Assembly (NCBI GenBank): GCA_900472485.1
Contig: UCII01000031.1
Location: 193-64,192, forward strand
DNA: 64,000 bases
Source of the DNA: Hyphomicrobiales bacterium
Lineage (GTDB): Bacteria; Pseudomonadota; Alphaproteobacteria; Rhizobiales; Rhizobiaceae
Direction of reading: 5' to 3'
Below are positions 8,105-17,030 of this stretch, one piece after another. The translations under genes were made by a program, and so were the position numbers. Numbering within the stretch: the first letter of the stretch is position 1; every line of letters starts with the position of its first letter. A model generated the notes under the pieces. The model was not told the DNA's origin, made no database searches, and saw only the letters and a list, made by a program, of their open reading frames with translations.

Positions 8105-9259
8105 CCGATCTGGCAATAACCTGATCGAAGCAACGTCGACGTTGGCAAAGGCAAATCTAAGGTACCGCTCCTGCCCTTCCCCGAAATATGCCCCAGGGAT
8201 GCAGATCACGCCGCGTTCCCTAGCAAGTTCTTCTGCAACCTCGGACGAGGATCGGCCTTCGAAAGGATGACGAACAAAGGCAAAATAGGCGCCGATCGCT
8301 GCAATCTCCCAGCCGGCCAGCTCAGAAAACGCCCGTCTCAAAGTATCGGCGCGGCGAGCGATCTCCAATCGGTTGCCGGCCCGCCAGTCGGCAAGGACAG
8401 GCAAAGCTGATGCGACGGCGACCTGCGCCGAACGCGGAGCGCAGATCTGCATATTGTCCATGACCTTCGCAATCTCGTCAATGAGCCCGGGACCTGCAGT
8501 GATGGCGCCAAGGCGATGACCGGGGATGCAAAAAGATTTCGAAAAACTGTAGAGAAGGACGAGCGTATCCTCCCAGCCCGGCTCAGACAGCAGGGCGTGC
8601 GGCCGGCCGTAACCTTCGGCCAGGAAGTCGCGATAGGTTTCGTCAACGACCAGCCAGGCGCCGTATGTTCGACAGAGCCTGAATAGCGCGTGAAGTAGCT
8701 CAGGCGGATAGACAGCCCCGGTAGGATTGTTGGGCGTGACCACGGCAAGTATCTTCGCACCGGCCGCAAGCGCGGCTTCGGCAGAGCCGAGTTCGGGAAG
8801 AAAGCCGCCTGCAGGATCGCACTCGACCAGTCGCCGCCCGATCCCCAGCATCGATAGCGTCGTGTCGTGATTGAAATAGAAGGGATTGGTGAGCGCTACC
8901 GTATCGCCCGCGCCCGCAAGCGCAATCGCCGTGCACATGAACGCCTGATTGCAGCCGGCCGTGATATGGATATTACCGGCAGATATATCAGCGCCGTAAA
9001 CTTCTGCGACATGTGTGGCATAGGCCTGCCGCAGCAAAGGCTCGCCCTCGATCGGGCCATATCCCGTCATCGCCTGTTGCGACGCCGTGTCGCCGAGAAG
9101 GCGCAGCATTTCAGGATGCGCGGGATAACCGGGCACGGCCTGCGACAGATCGATGAGCGGTCCTTTCAATCCCTTGTATTCGCGGCCCCAGGCGACGACG
9201 GAAGGGATGGGCGGAGGGGAGAGGCGGGCAACGAGCGAATTGGATTTTGCAGCGGTCAT
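8096..9259 (-). CDS. PLP-dependent aminotransferase, class I/II
   Basis: The 387-residue fold-type I enzyme shows the PLP-binding lysine in LLYSFSKSFCIPGHRLGAIT (about residue 238), plus VVTPNNPTGAVYPPE, WLVVDETYRDF and a C-terminal arginine region (ERYLRFAFANVD). It is divergent from the agmatinase-like gene, sharing a 90-bp promoter region. Together they could deaminate and hydrolyse a guanidino amino acid or polyamine precursor. Exact substrate unknown. Confidence 0.9.
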   Translation of the reverse strand: MTAAKSNSLVARLSPPPIPSVVAWGREYKGLKGPLIDLSQAVPGYPAHPEMLRLLGDTASQQAMTGYGPIEGEPLLRQAYATHVAEVYGADISAGNIHITAGCNQAFMCTAIALAGAGDTVALTNPFYFNHDTTLSMLGIGRRLVECDPAGGFLPELGSAEAALAAGAKILAVVTPNNPTGAVYPPELLHALFRLCRTYGAWLVVDETYRDFLAEGYGRPHALLSEPGWEDTLVLLYSFSKSFCIPGHRLGAITAGPGLIDEIAKVMDNMQICAPRSAQVAVASALPVLADWRAGNRLEIARRADTLRRAFSELAGWEIAAIGAYFAFVRHPFEGRSSSEVAEELARERGVICIPGAYFGEGQERYLRFAFANVDVASIRLLPDRLR

Positions 9260-9273
9260 ATCGATTTCTCTTT

Positions 9274-9302
9274 GATACCGATTGCTACAACGATACCAAT
9301 TG
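9274..9302. promoter_or_regulatory. Direct repeats in the aminotransferase/agmatinase promoter region
   Basis: GATACCGATTG at 9274-9284 and GATACCAATTG at 9292-9302 are near-identical and 18 bp apart in the 90-bp divergent intergenic region. An inverted repeat CTCAAC/GTTGAG follows at 9307-9324. These are plausible binding sites for a shared regulator; which protein binds is unknown. Confidence 0.35.
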
Positions 9303-9349
9303 TTTTCTCAACCTCTTTGTTGAGCGAGACGAACCTCAAGTGGAGACGC

Positions 9350-10411
9350 ATGCGCATGGTGTGGGACAAGATGCGGCTCGAACAGCTGCGCGCGGAATTT
9401 GCAGACAGCAAAGGCGGCGAGATATTCGATGAGAAGTTTCGCAAAGTCGCGGAAAAGATCATCTCCAAGAGCGGCACGAGACTGGCGCCATATGCCGGTG
9501 TGCCGACTTTCCTCAGCGCGCCCTACATGCAGGTCGCGGCCGACAAGCCGGACTTTGGCAATCTCCAGGTCGCGATAACGGGAATTCCGATGGATCTCGG
9601 CGTCACCAACCGTCCCGGCTCCCGCTTCGGACCGCGCGCCCTTCGCGCCATCGAAAGGATCGGTCCTTACAACCATGTTCTGGGAACGGCGCCCGTCTTC
9701 GATCTTCGTGTTGCCGATATTGGCGACGTGCCGTTCCAGAGCCGCTACCGGCTGGAGCTCAGTCACGACGACATCGAGAAGCGTATCGGCCAGATCGTCG
9801 ATGCGGGCGTCGTGCCCCTCTCGGTTGGGGGTGACCACTCCATCACACATCCGATCCTGAAGGCTGTCGGCCGGAAGGAGCCGGTCGGCCTTATTCATAT
9901 CGATGCGCACTGCGACACCAGCGGTGCCTTCGATCAGACGAAGTTTCATCACGGCGGACCGTTTCGCAACGCCGTGCTGGATGGCGTGCTCGATCCGACA
10001 AGGACAATCCAGATCGGCATACGCGGTTCAGCGGAATATCTGTGGGAATTCTCCTATAAATCGGGAATGACCGTGATCCACGCCGAGGACCTCAGCGGAA
10101 TGGGGATGGAAGCCGTCATCGCCAGGGCCAAATCCATCGTCGGTGACGGCCCGACCTATCTCTCCTTCGACATCGACAGCCTCGATCCAAGTTTTGCCCC
10201 CGGCACGGGCACACCGGAAGTCGGCGGATTGACGACGCGCGAAGTTCTTGAACTGATACGCGGGCTGAAAGGAATAAATCTGGTAGGTGGCGACGTCGTC
10301 GAGGTCGCTCCCCAATATGACGCAACGACCAACACCGCGCATGCCGGAGCCCAGGTACTCTTCGAGATACTGAGCCTCATGGTGTTCAGCCCATCGATCG
10401 GCAAAGGCTGA
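9350..10411 (+). CDS. speB: Agmatinase/ureohydrolase family enzyme
   Basis: The 353-residue protein is a manganese ureohydrolase: the metal ligands are in SVGGDHSITH, IHIDAHCDT and SFDIDSLDPSFAPGTGTPE, and the C-terminus has GDVVEVAPQYD. Family members hydrolyse agmatine, guanidinobutyrate or related guanidino acids to urea. The start MRMVWDKM is chosen for its GTGGAG; an ATG six bases later is also possible. The N-terminus is longer than in E. coli SpeB, so the substrate may not be agmatine. Confidence 0.85.
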   Translation: MRMVWDKMRLEQLRAEFADSKGGEIFDEKFRKVAEKIISKSGTRLAPYAGVPTFLSAPYMQVAADKPDFGNLQVAITGIPMDLGVTNRPGSRFGPRALRAIERIGPYNHVLGTAPVFDLRVADIGDVPFQSRYRLELSHDDIEKRIGQIVDAGVVPLSVGGDHSITHPILKAVGRKEPVGLIHIDAHCDTSGAFDQTKFHHGGPFRNAVLDGVLDPTRTIQIGIRGSAEYLWEFSYKSGMTVIHAEDLSGMGMEAVIARAKSIVGDGPTYLSFDIDSLDPSFAPGTGTPEVGGLTTREVLELIRGLKGINLVGGDVVEVAPQYDATTNTAHAGAQVLFEILSLMVFSPSIGKG

Positions 10412-10637
10412 GCGTTGCGGGCCAATCAATGCGAAGTCCGCGAATAATCTCAGGCAACATCGCCGCAGGTCGACGCGAGGACCGAAAAACGGATTCAGGA
10501 CGACAATCAGCGTTCTCACTGAAACAGGCGCTGATGGAGCGATCGCCTTGGCGCGCATGTCACTGACGTTCGTAATACCTAGACAGATGCGGAGGCCTGG
10601 CGTTAAGCTTCGGCTTTGTAACGGCGATACCAGAACC

Positions 10638-11258
10638 ATGAACATGATTGGATCCCCCGGGAAATCGGGAGAAGACAACGAGGAAAAGATACTGACCAAT
10701 CCGGCGCGGCTCGGAGGCCGTCTGAGGCTCGCCAGGCAAACCCGGGGCTTGACTCTCAAGGCTCTCGCCCTGGCCGCGGATTGTTCTGAAAGCCTGCTGT
10801 CGAAAATTGAAAACGGCAAGGCTTCACCCTCGTTACCGATGTTGCATAGACTTGTCGGTGTTCTGGGTACGAATATTGGCTGGATGTTCGAGGAGGCCGA
10901 CGGTGAAGAGGGCATTGTCTTCCGTTCGGGGACAAGGCCTTTGATTGGACTGGACCCATTGCGCAGAGGAGAAGGCATCTCTCTCGAACGGATAATCCCC
11001 TATTCGCAAGGTCATCTGCTTCAATGCAACATCCACCACATTGAGGCCGGTGGTCAAAGTGCCGGGCCGATCCAGCATGTCGGCGAGGAGGTCGGATACG
11101 TTCTTGCCGGCGAGATCGAACTGATGGTCGGCGAACGGACATTCCGGCTTTCCGTCGGCGACAGCTTCGTCTTCAACTCCGAACTGCCCCATTGGTATCG
11201 CAATGTGGGATCGGAGCGCGCAAGCATCTTCTGGGTCAATACGCCGGCGACCTTCTAA
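10638..11258 (+). CDS. XRE family regulator with C-terminal cupin domain
   Basis: This 206-residue protein has a lambda-repressor-like helix-turn-helix (GGRLRLARQTRGLTLKALAL, AADCSESLLSKIENGKASPS; about residues 23-75) followed by a cupin_2 barrel (GPIQHVGEEVGYVLAGEIEL, VGDSFVFNSELPHWYRN). Such regulators sense small metabolites with the cupin. A longer frame opens at 10548, but the ATG at 10638 fits the family better. It lies directly upstream of the eight-gene operon whose promoter carries two palindromes, the likely binding sites. Confidence 0.88.
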   Translation: MNMIGSPGKSGEDNEEKILTNPARLGGRLRLARQTRGLTLKALALAADCSESLLSKIENGKASPSLPMLHRLVGVLGTNIGWMFEEADGEEGIVFRSGTRPLIGLDPLRRGEGISLERIIPYSQGHLLQCNIHHIEAGGQSAGPIQHVGEEVGYVLAGEIELMVGERTFRLSVGDSFVFNSELPHWYRNVGSERASIFWVNTPATF

Positions 11259-11308
11259 CGACGCCACTGTCCTGAAAGCGAACTTGCGATCATCTTCAAC
11301 GCCACAAA

Positions 11309-11343
11309 TTCAAGTCGCTTGACAATCATTCAAGTTACTTGAA
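11309..11343. promoter_or_regulatory. Two tandem palindromic operators, TCAAG-N3-CTTGA
   Basis: Site 1 (11310-11322) is TCAAG-TCG-CTTGA; site 2 (11329-11343) is the perfect 15-bp palindrome TTCAAGTTACTTGAA. Their centres are exactly 20 bp apart, about two helical turns. Site 1 overlaps the -35 and site 2 fills the spacer and -10 of the predicted promoter, a geometry expected for repression. The XRE-cupin protein encoded just upstream is the most likely binder. Confidence 0.7.
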
Positions 11344-11347
11344 TACT
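11319..11347 (+). promoter_or_regulatory. Sigma-70 type promoter of the BtpA/PfkB operon
   Basis: TTGACA at 11319-11324, a 17-bp spacer, and AATACT at 11342-11347. The -35 matches the consensus perfectly and the -10 at four of six positions. It lies 32 bp upstream of the first operon gene and is overlapped by both palindromes. Confidence 0.6.
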
Positions 11348-11379
11348 CCCCTTGCAATCCAAAAACATGGGGAACGATC

Positions 11380-12321
11380 ATGCATCTCAAGAAATATCTG
11401 TTCGGTTGCGCGATTGGCGCAACCGTTGCACTTGCCTGCAGTGCCGGCGCCGCGATGGCGAATACGCTGGCTCTCGTGACGATCAACCAGCAGGCTCTCT
11501 TCTTCAACCAGATCAATGACGGCGCCAGGGAGGCTGCGAAGAAAGCCGGCGCCGATCTCGTCATATTCAACGCCAACAACGTGCCCAGCGCGCAAAATGA
11601 CGCCATCGAGAACTACATCACCCAGAAGGTCGACGGCATCATATTGGTCGCCATCGACGTAAACGGCGTGAAGCCGGCAATCACCGCCGCCAAGAAGGCC
11701 GGCATCCCGGTCATCGCTATCGATGCCCAGATTCCGAACGGCGACAACATAGCCTTCGTGGGTGTCGACAATACCAAGGCTGGTGAGGAGATCGGCAAGT
11801 TCTATTCCGATTACGTCAAGGACAAGATGGGCGGCAGCGCCAAAGTCGGCGTTGTTGGCGCACTCAATTCCTTCATCCAGAATCAGCGTCTTGATGGATT
11901 CAAGGCGGCGGTAAAGGCCGGCGGCCAGAAGGTCGATTTCCTCGATACCGTCGACGGTCAGAACGTTCAGGATGTCGCCCTCAGTGCGGCGGAAAATCTC
12001 ATTACCGCCAATCCCGACATGACAACGCTCTATGCGACCGGCGAACCGGCACTCCTCGGCGCCGTTGCGGCCGTCACCAGCCAGGGCAAAACAGGTAACG
12101 TGAAGGTCTTCGGCTGGGATCTGACCAAGCAGGCAATCGAGGGCATCGATCAGGGTTGGGTAACGGCCGTTATCCAGCAGGATCCGGCCGGCGAAGGTAA
12201 GGCGGCTGTCGAAGCGCTCGTCAAGGTGAAAAAGGGCGAGAAGATCGATCCGATCATCAATGTGCCTGTCACCATCGTCACCAAGGAAAATGTCGACAAG
12301 TTTCGGGGCATGTTCAAATAG
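11380..12321 (+). CDS. Sugar-type ABC transporter substrate-binding protein (RbsB-like)
   Basis: This 313-residue periplasmic protein of the ribose-binding class has a signal peptide (hydrophobic residues about 5-25, cleavage near AAMANT). The fold markers are NTLALVTINQQALFFNQIND, KVDGIILVAIDVNGVKPAI, GIPVIAIDAQIP and NITADMTTLYATGEPA-like hinge segments. It probably binds a pentose, hexose or nucleoside-like ligand. It is the first gene of the operon and follows the palindrome-covered promoter. Confidence 0.92.
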   Translation: MHLKKYLFGCAIGATVALACSAGAAMANTLALVTINQQALFFNQINDGAREAAKKAGADLVIFNANNVPSAQNDAIENYITQKVDGIILVAIDVNGVKPAITAAKKAGIPVIAIDAQIPNGDNIAFVGVDNTKAGEEIGKFYSDYVKDKMGGSAKVGVVGALNSFIQNQRLDGFKAAVKAGGQKVDFLDTVDGQNVQDVALSAAENLITANPDMTTLYATGEPALLGAVAAVTSQGKTGNVKVFGWDLTKQAIEGIDQGWVTAVIQQDPAGEGKAAVEALVKVKKGEKIDPIINVPVTIVTKENVDKFRGMFK

Positions 12322-12411
12322 CTCCCCGCATCTCGTCACGTCATGGCCGATCGCATCGGCCGTGACGTTGTGGCATCATGGCTGAGGCCATTTCCGCAAG
12401 GCAGCATTGAT

Positions 12412-13209
12412 ATGACAAACGCTGATACCTACCGCGTCAGAATGACCGGTATTTCCAAACGCTATGGCACGATGCAGTCTTTGGACAATGTATCGTTGAC
12501 CTTGAAGCCGGGCGAGGTCCTCGGTCTCGTCGGCGATAACGGTGCCGGCAAATCGACCTTGAGCAAGGTTCTTTCAGGCGCGGTGATCCCGGATTCGGGA
12601 ACGATCGAGATCGACGGCAAACCAGTTTCCTTTACCTCGCCCGCTGATGCACGCGCCGCGCATGTCGAGATGGTCTACCAAGATCTGTCCCTTTGCGACA
12701 CCGTCGACGTGGCGGGAAATCTTTTTCTGGGGCGTGAACCGAAATGGAAGCTTGCGGGCATTCCAATCCTCGACAAGAAGACCATGCATGAACGGGCGCG
12801 CCATATGCTGGAAGGGCTCGGCATCGTCATTCCGGACACGCATTTGAAGGTCGAGAATCTCTCAGGCGGCCAACGCCAGTCCATCGCGATCGGACGTGCG
12901 GCGTCATTCAATCCTTCGGTCCTCATCATGGACGAGCCGACGGCGGCCCTAGCCGTTGCCGAAGTCGAGGCGGTGCTGGAGCTCATCCGCACGGTCAGCG
13001 CCCGCGGCGTCAGCGTCATTCTGATTACGCATCGGCTGCAGGATCTCTTCCTCGTCTGCGATCGCATCCAGGTGATGTATGAGGGGCAGAACGTCGCCGA
13101 GCGCCTTATCGCCGAAACGAATATCGAAGAAGTCGTCAACCTGATCGTCGGTCGCAAGTTCTCCGCACGCTCGGCCGGCCAACATACCGAGCGAGGCGCT
13201 TCCGTATGA
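12412..13209 (+). CDS. Sugar-type ABC transporter ATP-binding protein, single domain
   Basis: The 265-residue ATPase has Walker A GDNGAGKST, signature LSGGQRQS, Walker B VLIMDEPTAAL and a final THRLQDLFLVCDRIQVMY region. E. coli RbsA has two such domains; this one has one, as in the FrcA fructose transporter of rhizobia. The ATG at 12412 gives the family N-terminus (YRVRMTGISKRYG); the frame is open further upstream. The stop overlaps the permease by ATGA. Confidence 0.92.
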   Translation: MTNADTYRVRMTGISKRYGTMQSLDNVSLTLKPGEVLGLVGDNGAGKSTLSKVLSGAVIPDSGTIEIDGKPVSFTSPADARAAHVEMVYQDLSLCDTVDVAGNLFLGREPKWKLAGIPILDKKTMHERARHMLEGLGIVIPDTHLKVENLSGGQRQSIAIGRAASFNPSVLIMDEPTAALAVAEVEAVLELIRTVSARGVSVILITHRLQDLFLVCDRIQVMYEGQNVAERLIAETNIEEVVNLIVGRKFSARSAGQHTERGASV

Positions 13210-14219
13210 CCATGACATCCTCTCACGCCCAAACCGCCCCCTCATCTCGTTTGCGCAAGGCACGGCTCTATGACAAGGCCATAGCCAATGGCGGCATTGT
13301 TTCGATCGCCCTGTTTTTCATCGCGGTCTGTATTTTCTTCTCCCTCTTTACAAACGTCTTTCTGACTGCGCCCAATCTCTTGAACGTGGTCAGACAATCG
13401 GCGCCTCTGTTGATCGTGGCAGCGGCCATGACCTTCGTCATCACGACAGGCGGTATCGATCTTTCGGTTGGATCCGTATTGGCCCTTGCCGCAACGCTTT
13501 CGGCTGCCTGCCTTCAGGCCGGTATCCCTTGGCCGCTGGTTGTCGTTCTGATGATGCTTCTTGGCGCGGCGACCGGATTAATCCAAGGATATTTCATCGC
13601 CTATGAGCGGATCCCCGCCTTCATCGTCACGCTGGCCGGGCTATCGGTCATCAGGGGCCTCGCACTTCTCATCACCGGCGGCTACTCGATCCCCGTCGAT
13701 CCGCAGAGCCCGTTCACCGCGATTGGCCAGGCCTGGTTCTTTGGCATCCCTGCCCCCGCGATGCTCGCGATCGTTGCTCTCATCGCGGCCTATATCACCT
13801 TCAACGAAACGCCGTTCGGGCGATATGTCACCGGCATCGGTGCCAATGCCGAGGCGGTGCGCCGCGCCGGCGTCAACACGCGGCGCGTCACCTTGTTCGT
13901 CTATGTGATATCGGGGGTAGCAGCCTCCGTCGCCGGCATCATTCTTGCCGCGCGCCTGGGATCCGGCTCCTCAAATGCCGGGCAAGGCTTCGAGCTCGAT
14001 GTCATTGCCGCAGTTGTACTGGGGGGTACGAGCCTGTTCGGCGGACGCGGTTCGGTGGTCGGAACGGTGCTCGGAGCACTGACGGTTGCCGTTATCGCCA
14101 ACGGCTTGATCCTTTCGCACATGTCGCCCTTCTTCACGCCGATCGTCACCGGGGTCATCATCCTCGTGGCAATCTGGTTGAACTTCCGCCTTTTCAAAGG
14201 CGCAGCAAGGGGCCGCTGA
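13206..14219 (+). CDS. Sugar-type ABC transporter permease (RbsC/FrcC-like)
   Basis: A 337-residue inner-membrane protein with about nine hydrophobic segments. Typical motifs are NLLNVVRQSAPLLIVAAAMT, FVITTGGIDLSVGSVLALAA and the docking region ETPFGRYVTGIGANAEAVRR, then VLGGTSLFGGRGSVVGTVLG. It forms the channel with the preceding ATPase and binding protein. The ATGA overlap at its start shows translational coupling. Confidence 0.92.
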   Translation: MTMTSSHAQTAPSSRLRKARLYDKAIANGGIVSIALFFIAVCIFFSLFTNVFLTAPNLLNVVRQSAPLLIVAAAMTFVITTGGIDLSVGSVLALAATLSAACLQAGIPWPLVVVLMMLLGAATGLIQGYFIAYERIPAFIVTLAGLSVIRGLALLITGGYSIPVDPQSPFTAIGQAWFFGIPAPAMLAIVALIAAYITFNETPFGRYVTGIGANAEAVRRAGVNTRRVTLFVYVISGVAASVAGIILAARLGSGSSNAGQGFELDVIAAVVLGGTSLFGGRGSVVGTVLGALTVAVIANGLILSHMSPFFTPIVTGVIILVAIWLNFRLFKGAARGR

Positions 14220-14221
14220 GC

Positions 14222-15313
14222 ATGATGGATCATCTCTTTGCCGAGGGGGCCAGAACGCACCATGCCATTGGCGTTCACACCGGATGCGCAATGACCGTAC
14301 TTGGTCCCATTCCGGTCACGGAAATGGGCGTGACGCTCATGCATGAGCACATCTTCCTTGATGGAGCGACCTCATGGAAGTGCCCTTGCCATCCAGACGA
14401 AAAGGCGATCGCTGAACGGCCGGTTGGAATAGAGATCATCGGCGAGCTGCGGATGAACCCCTATATGAACCGCGACAACGTCTCGCTGGACGATCGGGAT
14501 CTGGCGCTAGCCGAACTTTCCCGCTTCCAGAAGCTTGGCGGCCATACCGTTGTGGAAACCACCAACTTTGGCATAGGGCGCGATGCCGAACAATTGGCCC
14601 GCATCGCCCGCATGTCCGGTCTGAAGATCATCATGGGGACCGGCTTCTATCTGGAGCATACGCATCCGGAGTGGCTGAAGGGCATGGATCTGGACGAGGT
14701 CACGGCCTTCATCGTCAACGACGTCGGCGGTGGCGAAACCCAGCCAGACATCATGGCAGGCATCATCGGCGAGGTCGGCGTCAGCAAGGACTTTACGGTA
14801 GAGGAGCAGAAGTCCCTGCGGGCATCGGCGCGAGCCTCGAGGCTGACAGGCCTGCCTTTATCCATCCATTTGCCGGGATGGGAGCGCCTTGCCCATCGTG
14901 TCCTGGACGTGGTCGAGGAAGAAGGCGCGGACCTGCGTCACACTGTGCTCTGCCACATGAATCCCAGCCATAATGATCTCGATTATCAAAAGAGCCTCGC
15001 CGAACGCGGTGCCTTCCTGGAATATGACATGATCGGCATGGATTATTATTATGCCGATCAGGATGCCCAATCGCCATCGGACGAGGAGAACGCCAGGGCG
15101 ATCAGGGCGCTCGTAGACCTGGGCTTTGCCGATCGGCTGCTTCTGTCTCAGGACGTCTTTCTCAAGATCATGCTGACCCGCTATGGCGGCTTCGGCTATG
15201 GCTATATTCTCAAGCATTTCCTGCCGCGACTGAAGCGTCACGGTGTCGACCAGCAGGCGATCGACCAAATGCTGATCACCAATCCCCAATCGGTATTTTC
15301 CGCCTCGGCCTGA
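14222..15313 (+). CDS. Phosphotriesterase-related metal hydrolase
   Basis: This 363-residue TIM-barrel protein of the amidohydrolase superfamily has the first metal motif HEH at residues 41-43 (VTLMHEHIFLDG). It also has VVETTNFGIGRDAEQLARIA, GEVGVSKDFTVEEQ and LLSQDVFLK, whose aspartate is the catalytic position in the family. Relatives are lactonases, phosphotriesterases or unknown hydrolases; in a sugar-import operon a lactonase role is plausible. It starts 2 bp after the permease stop. Confidence 0.87.
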   Translation: MMDHLFAEGARTHHAIGVHTGCAMTVLGPIPVTEMGVTLMHEHIFLDGATSWKCPCHPDEKAIAERPVGIEIIGELRMNPYMNRDNVSLDDRDLALAELSRFQKLGGHTVVETTNFGIGRDAEQLARIARMSGLKIIMGTGFYLEHTHPEWLKGMDLDEVTAFIVNDVGGGETQPDIMAGIIGEVGVSKDFTVEEQKSLRASARASRLTGLPLSIHLPGWERLAHRVLDVVEEEGADLRHTVLCHMNPSHNDLDYQKSLAERGAFLEYDMIGMDYYYADQDAQSPSDEENARAIRALVDLGFADRLLLSQDVFLKIMLTRYGGFGYGYILKHFLPRLKRHGVDQQAIDQMLITNPQSVFSASA

Positions 15314-15339
15314 AGGTCGGGTGCATTCAAGGAGCAGAC

Positions 15340-16110
15340 ATGAGCAAGAAAAAGGTTCTTCTGGCGGGTGAATCATGGGTTTCGACCGCCACCCATATCA
15401 AGGGTTTCGATCAGTTTCCGACGGTGACCTATCACACCGGTGCCGACGAATTGCTGAAGGCGTTGAAGGACAGCGCCTTTGACGTCACCTTCATGCCAGC
15501 CCATGAGGCGCAGCGCGATTTTCCGCTGACGGCCGAAGCACTGGCGGAATATGACGCGATCGTTCTATCCGATATCGGCGCAAACACGCTGCTGTTGCAT
15601 CCCGATACCTGGATTCATTCCAAAAGGACCCCGAACCGGCTGAAGCTGCTGCGCGATTACGTTACAAATGGCGGCGCGTTGCTGATGTTCGGCGGCTATT
15701 ACAGCTTCCAGGGCATCAATGGCGGCGCGCGCTATCATAAGACGCCGGTGGAGGACGTGCTGCCGGTAACCTGCCTTGCCATCGATGATCGCGTTGAAGT
15801 TCCTGAGGGATTTTCGCCCGTCGTAACGGGCAATGATGCCCACCCCGTTCTCAAGGGTGTCGGAAAGGATTGGCCCTACCTTCTCGGTTTCAACGAGGTG
15901 AAGGTGAAGCAAGGAGCTGACGTGCTTGCGACGGTTTCAGGCGAATATGGTTCGCAGCCGCTTTTGGTAACCGGCACCTATGGCGCCGGCAGGACACTCG
16001 TCTGGACTTCGGATGTCGGCCCGCACTGGCTGCCGCCGGAGTTCATCGCCTGGAACGGCTACAAGACGCTCTTCGAGCAGATGCTGGCCTGGGCAACGCG
16101 CAAGGACTGA
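15340..16110 (+). CDS. Putative glutamine amidotransferase-like protein (PF07090/ThuA-like)
   Basis: This 256-residue cytoplasmic protein opens with KKKVLLAGESWVSTATHIKG and contains YDAIVLSDIGANTLLLHPDT, GGALLMFGGYYSFQGINGGA and GRTLVWTSDVGPHWLPPEF. That pattern belongs to the class-I-glutamine-amidotransferase-like family once called DUF1355. The usual nucleophile cysteine elbow is not present (GGYYS instead), so it may bind or isomerise a sugar derivative rather than hydrolyse glutamine. It sits inside the catabolic operon. Confidence 0.8.
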   Translation: MSKKKVLLAGESWVSTATHIKGFDQFPTVTYHTGADELLKALKDSAFDVTFMPAHEAQRDFPLTAEALAEYDAIVLSDIGANTLLLHPDTWIHSKRTPNRLKLLRDYVTNGGALLMFGGYYSFQGINGGARYHKTPVEDVLPVTCLAIDDRVEVPEGFSPVVTGNDAHPVLKGVGKDWPYLLGFNEVKVKQGADVLATVSGEYGSQPLLVTGTYGAGRTLVWTSDVGPHWLPPEFIAWNGYKTLFEQMLAWATRKD

Positions 16111-16115
16111 CGCCC

Positions 16116-17030
16116 ATGCGCCTCCATGTCGTCGGCAATGTCTGTGTCGATACGAGCTTCCGCCTGCCGCGACTACCGCGTCCGGGGGAAACGCTCAACG
16201 CGACCTCGATCGTTGAAGGCATAGGAGGCAAGGGTGCCAATCAAGCCGTCGCGGCGGCGCGAAGCGGGGCAGTCGTGTGCTTCTGGAGCGCACTTGGCGA
16301 CGACGACATGGCGGATGGCGTGAGTGAGACGTTGAAGAGCGACCTCGAGGTCGATCGAATGATCCGCCTGCCTCTTTCCACCGACCGTTCGACGATCCTG
16401 TTGGAAGAAGGCGGCGAAAACGCCATCGTCAGCGCCGTCGCCTGCGCGCGAGCCTTCGATCCGATCCGGCAATCGGCCCTGACGCGAACCTGGAGCAAGG
16501 GCGACATCCTTCTGATGCAGGGCAACCTGTCCAGGGAGATCACCGCCACCTGTCTGGAACTTGCCGGAAGGTCGGGTCTGACGACGGTGCTCAATGCCAG
16601 CCCGTTGTCGGACGTGACGGTCGAGGATATCGCCAATGTGGATCTTGTCATCGTCAATCAAGGCGAAGCCTCGGCACTGACAGGCATGGAAAGCCTAGCC
16701 GCAGCAGCAAATGTGCTTTTCGGCAACGGAGTTAGAAGCGTCGTCGTGACGCTTGGAAGCCAAGGCAGCCTCATATGGGATCGGGCGGATCATGCGCCTG
16801 TTATCCTCGCGGCGCCCAAGAGTGCGGTGGTTGATACCAGCGGTGCCGGTGACTGCTTTGCGGGCGTCCTCGTCGGCCTGCTCGCACAAGGAAAATCCCT
16901 GATTGCAGCTGCAAAAGTGGCAACCGAGGCCGCCGGCATCTCGGTCGGTCGCCTTGGGACGCTCGCCTCCTATCCCTCACGGGTGGAAATTTCGGACATC
17001 ATCAAGAGATCAGAACTGGAAAACACATGA
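16116..17030 (+). CDS. PfkB family carbohydrate kinase (ribokinase-like)
   Basis: The 304-residue kinase has the N-terminal glycine motif GIGGKGANQAVAAARSGA and the C-terminal active-site signature VDTSGAGDCFAGVLVG, where the aspartate is the catalytic base. It would phosphorylate the sugar or nucleoside imported by the adjoining ABC transporter. It follows the amidotransferase-like gene by 5 bp and overlaps the BtpA-family gene by ATGA. Confidence 0.9.
   Translation: MRLHVVGNVCVDTSFRLPRLPRPGETLNATSIVEGIGGKGANQAVAAARSGAVVCFWSALGDDDMADGVSETLKSDLEVDRMIRLPLSTDRSTILLEEGGENAIVSAVACARAFDPIRQSALTRTWSKGDILLMQGNLSREITATCLELAGRSGLTTVLNASPLSDVTVEDIANVDLVIVNQGEASALTGMESLAAAANVLFGNGVRSVVVTLGSQGSLIWDRADHAPVILAAPKSAVVDTSGAGDCFAGVLVGLLAQGKSLIAAAKVATEAAGISVGRLGTLASYPSRVEISDIIKRSELENT

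Noticed and set aside
8867..9349. Long upstream extension of the agmatinase frame
   Set aside because: It overlaps the aminotransferase gene on the other strand and has no ureohydrolase similarity; family sequence begins near 9350.
10028..10978. Minus-strand 316-codon open frame
   Set aside because: It lies opposite the agmatinase and XRE-cupin genes and has no family features; high GC creates such shadows.
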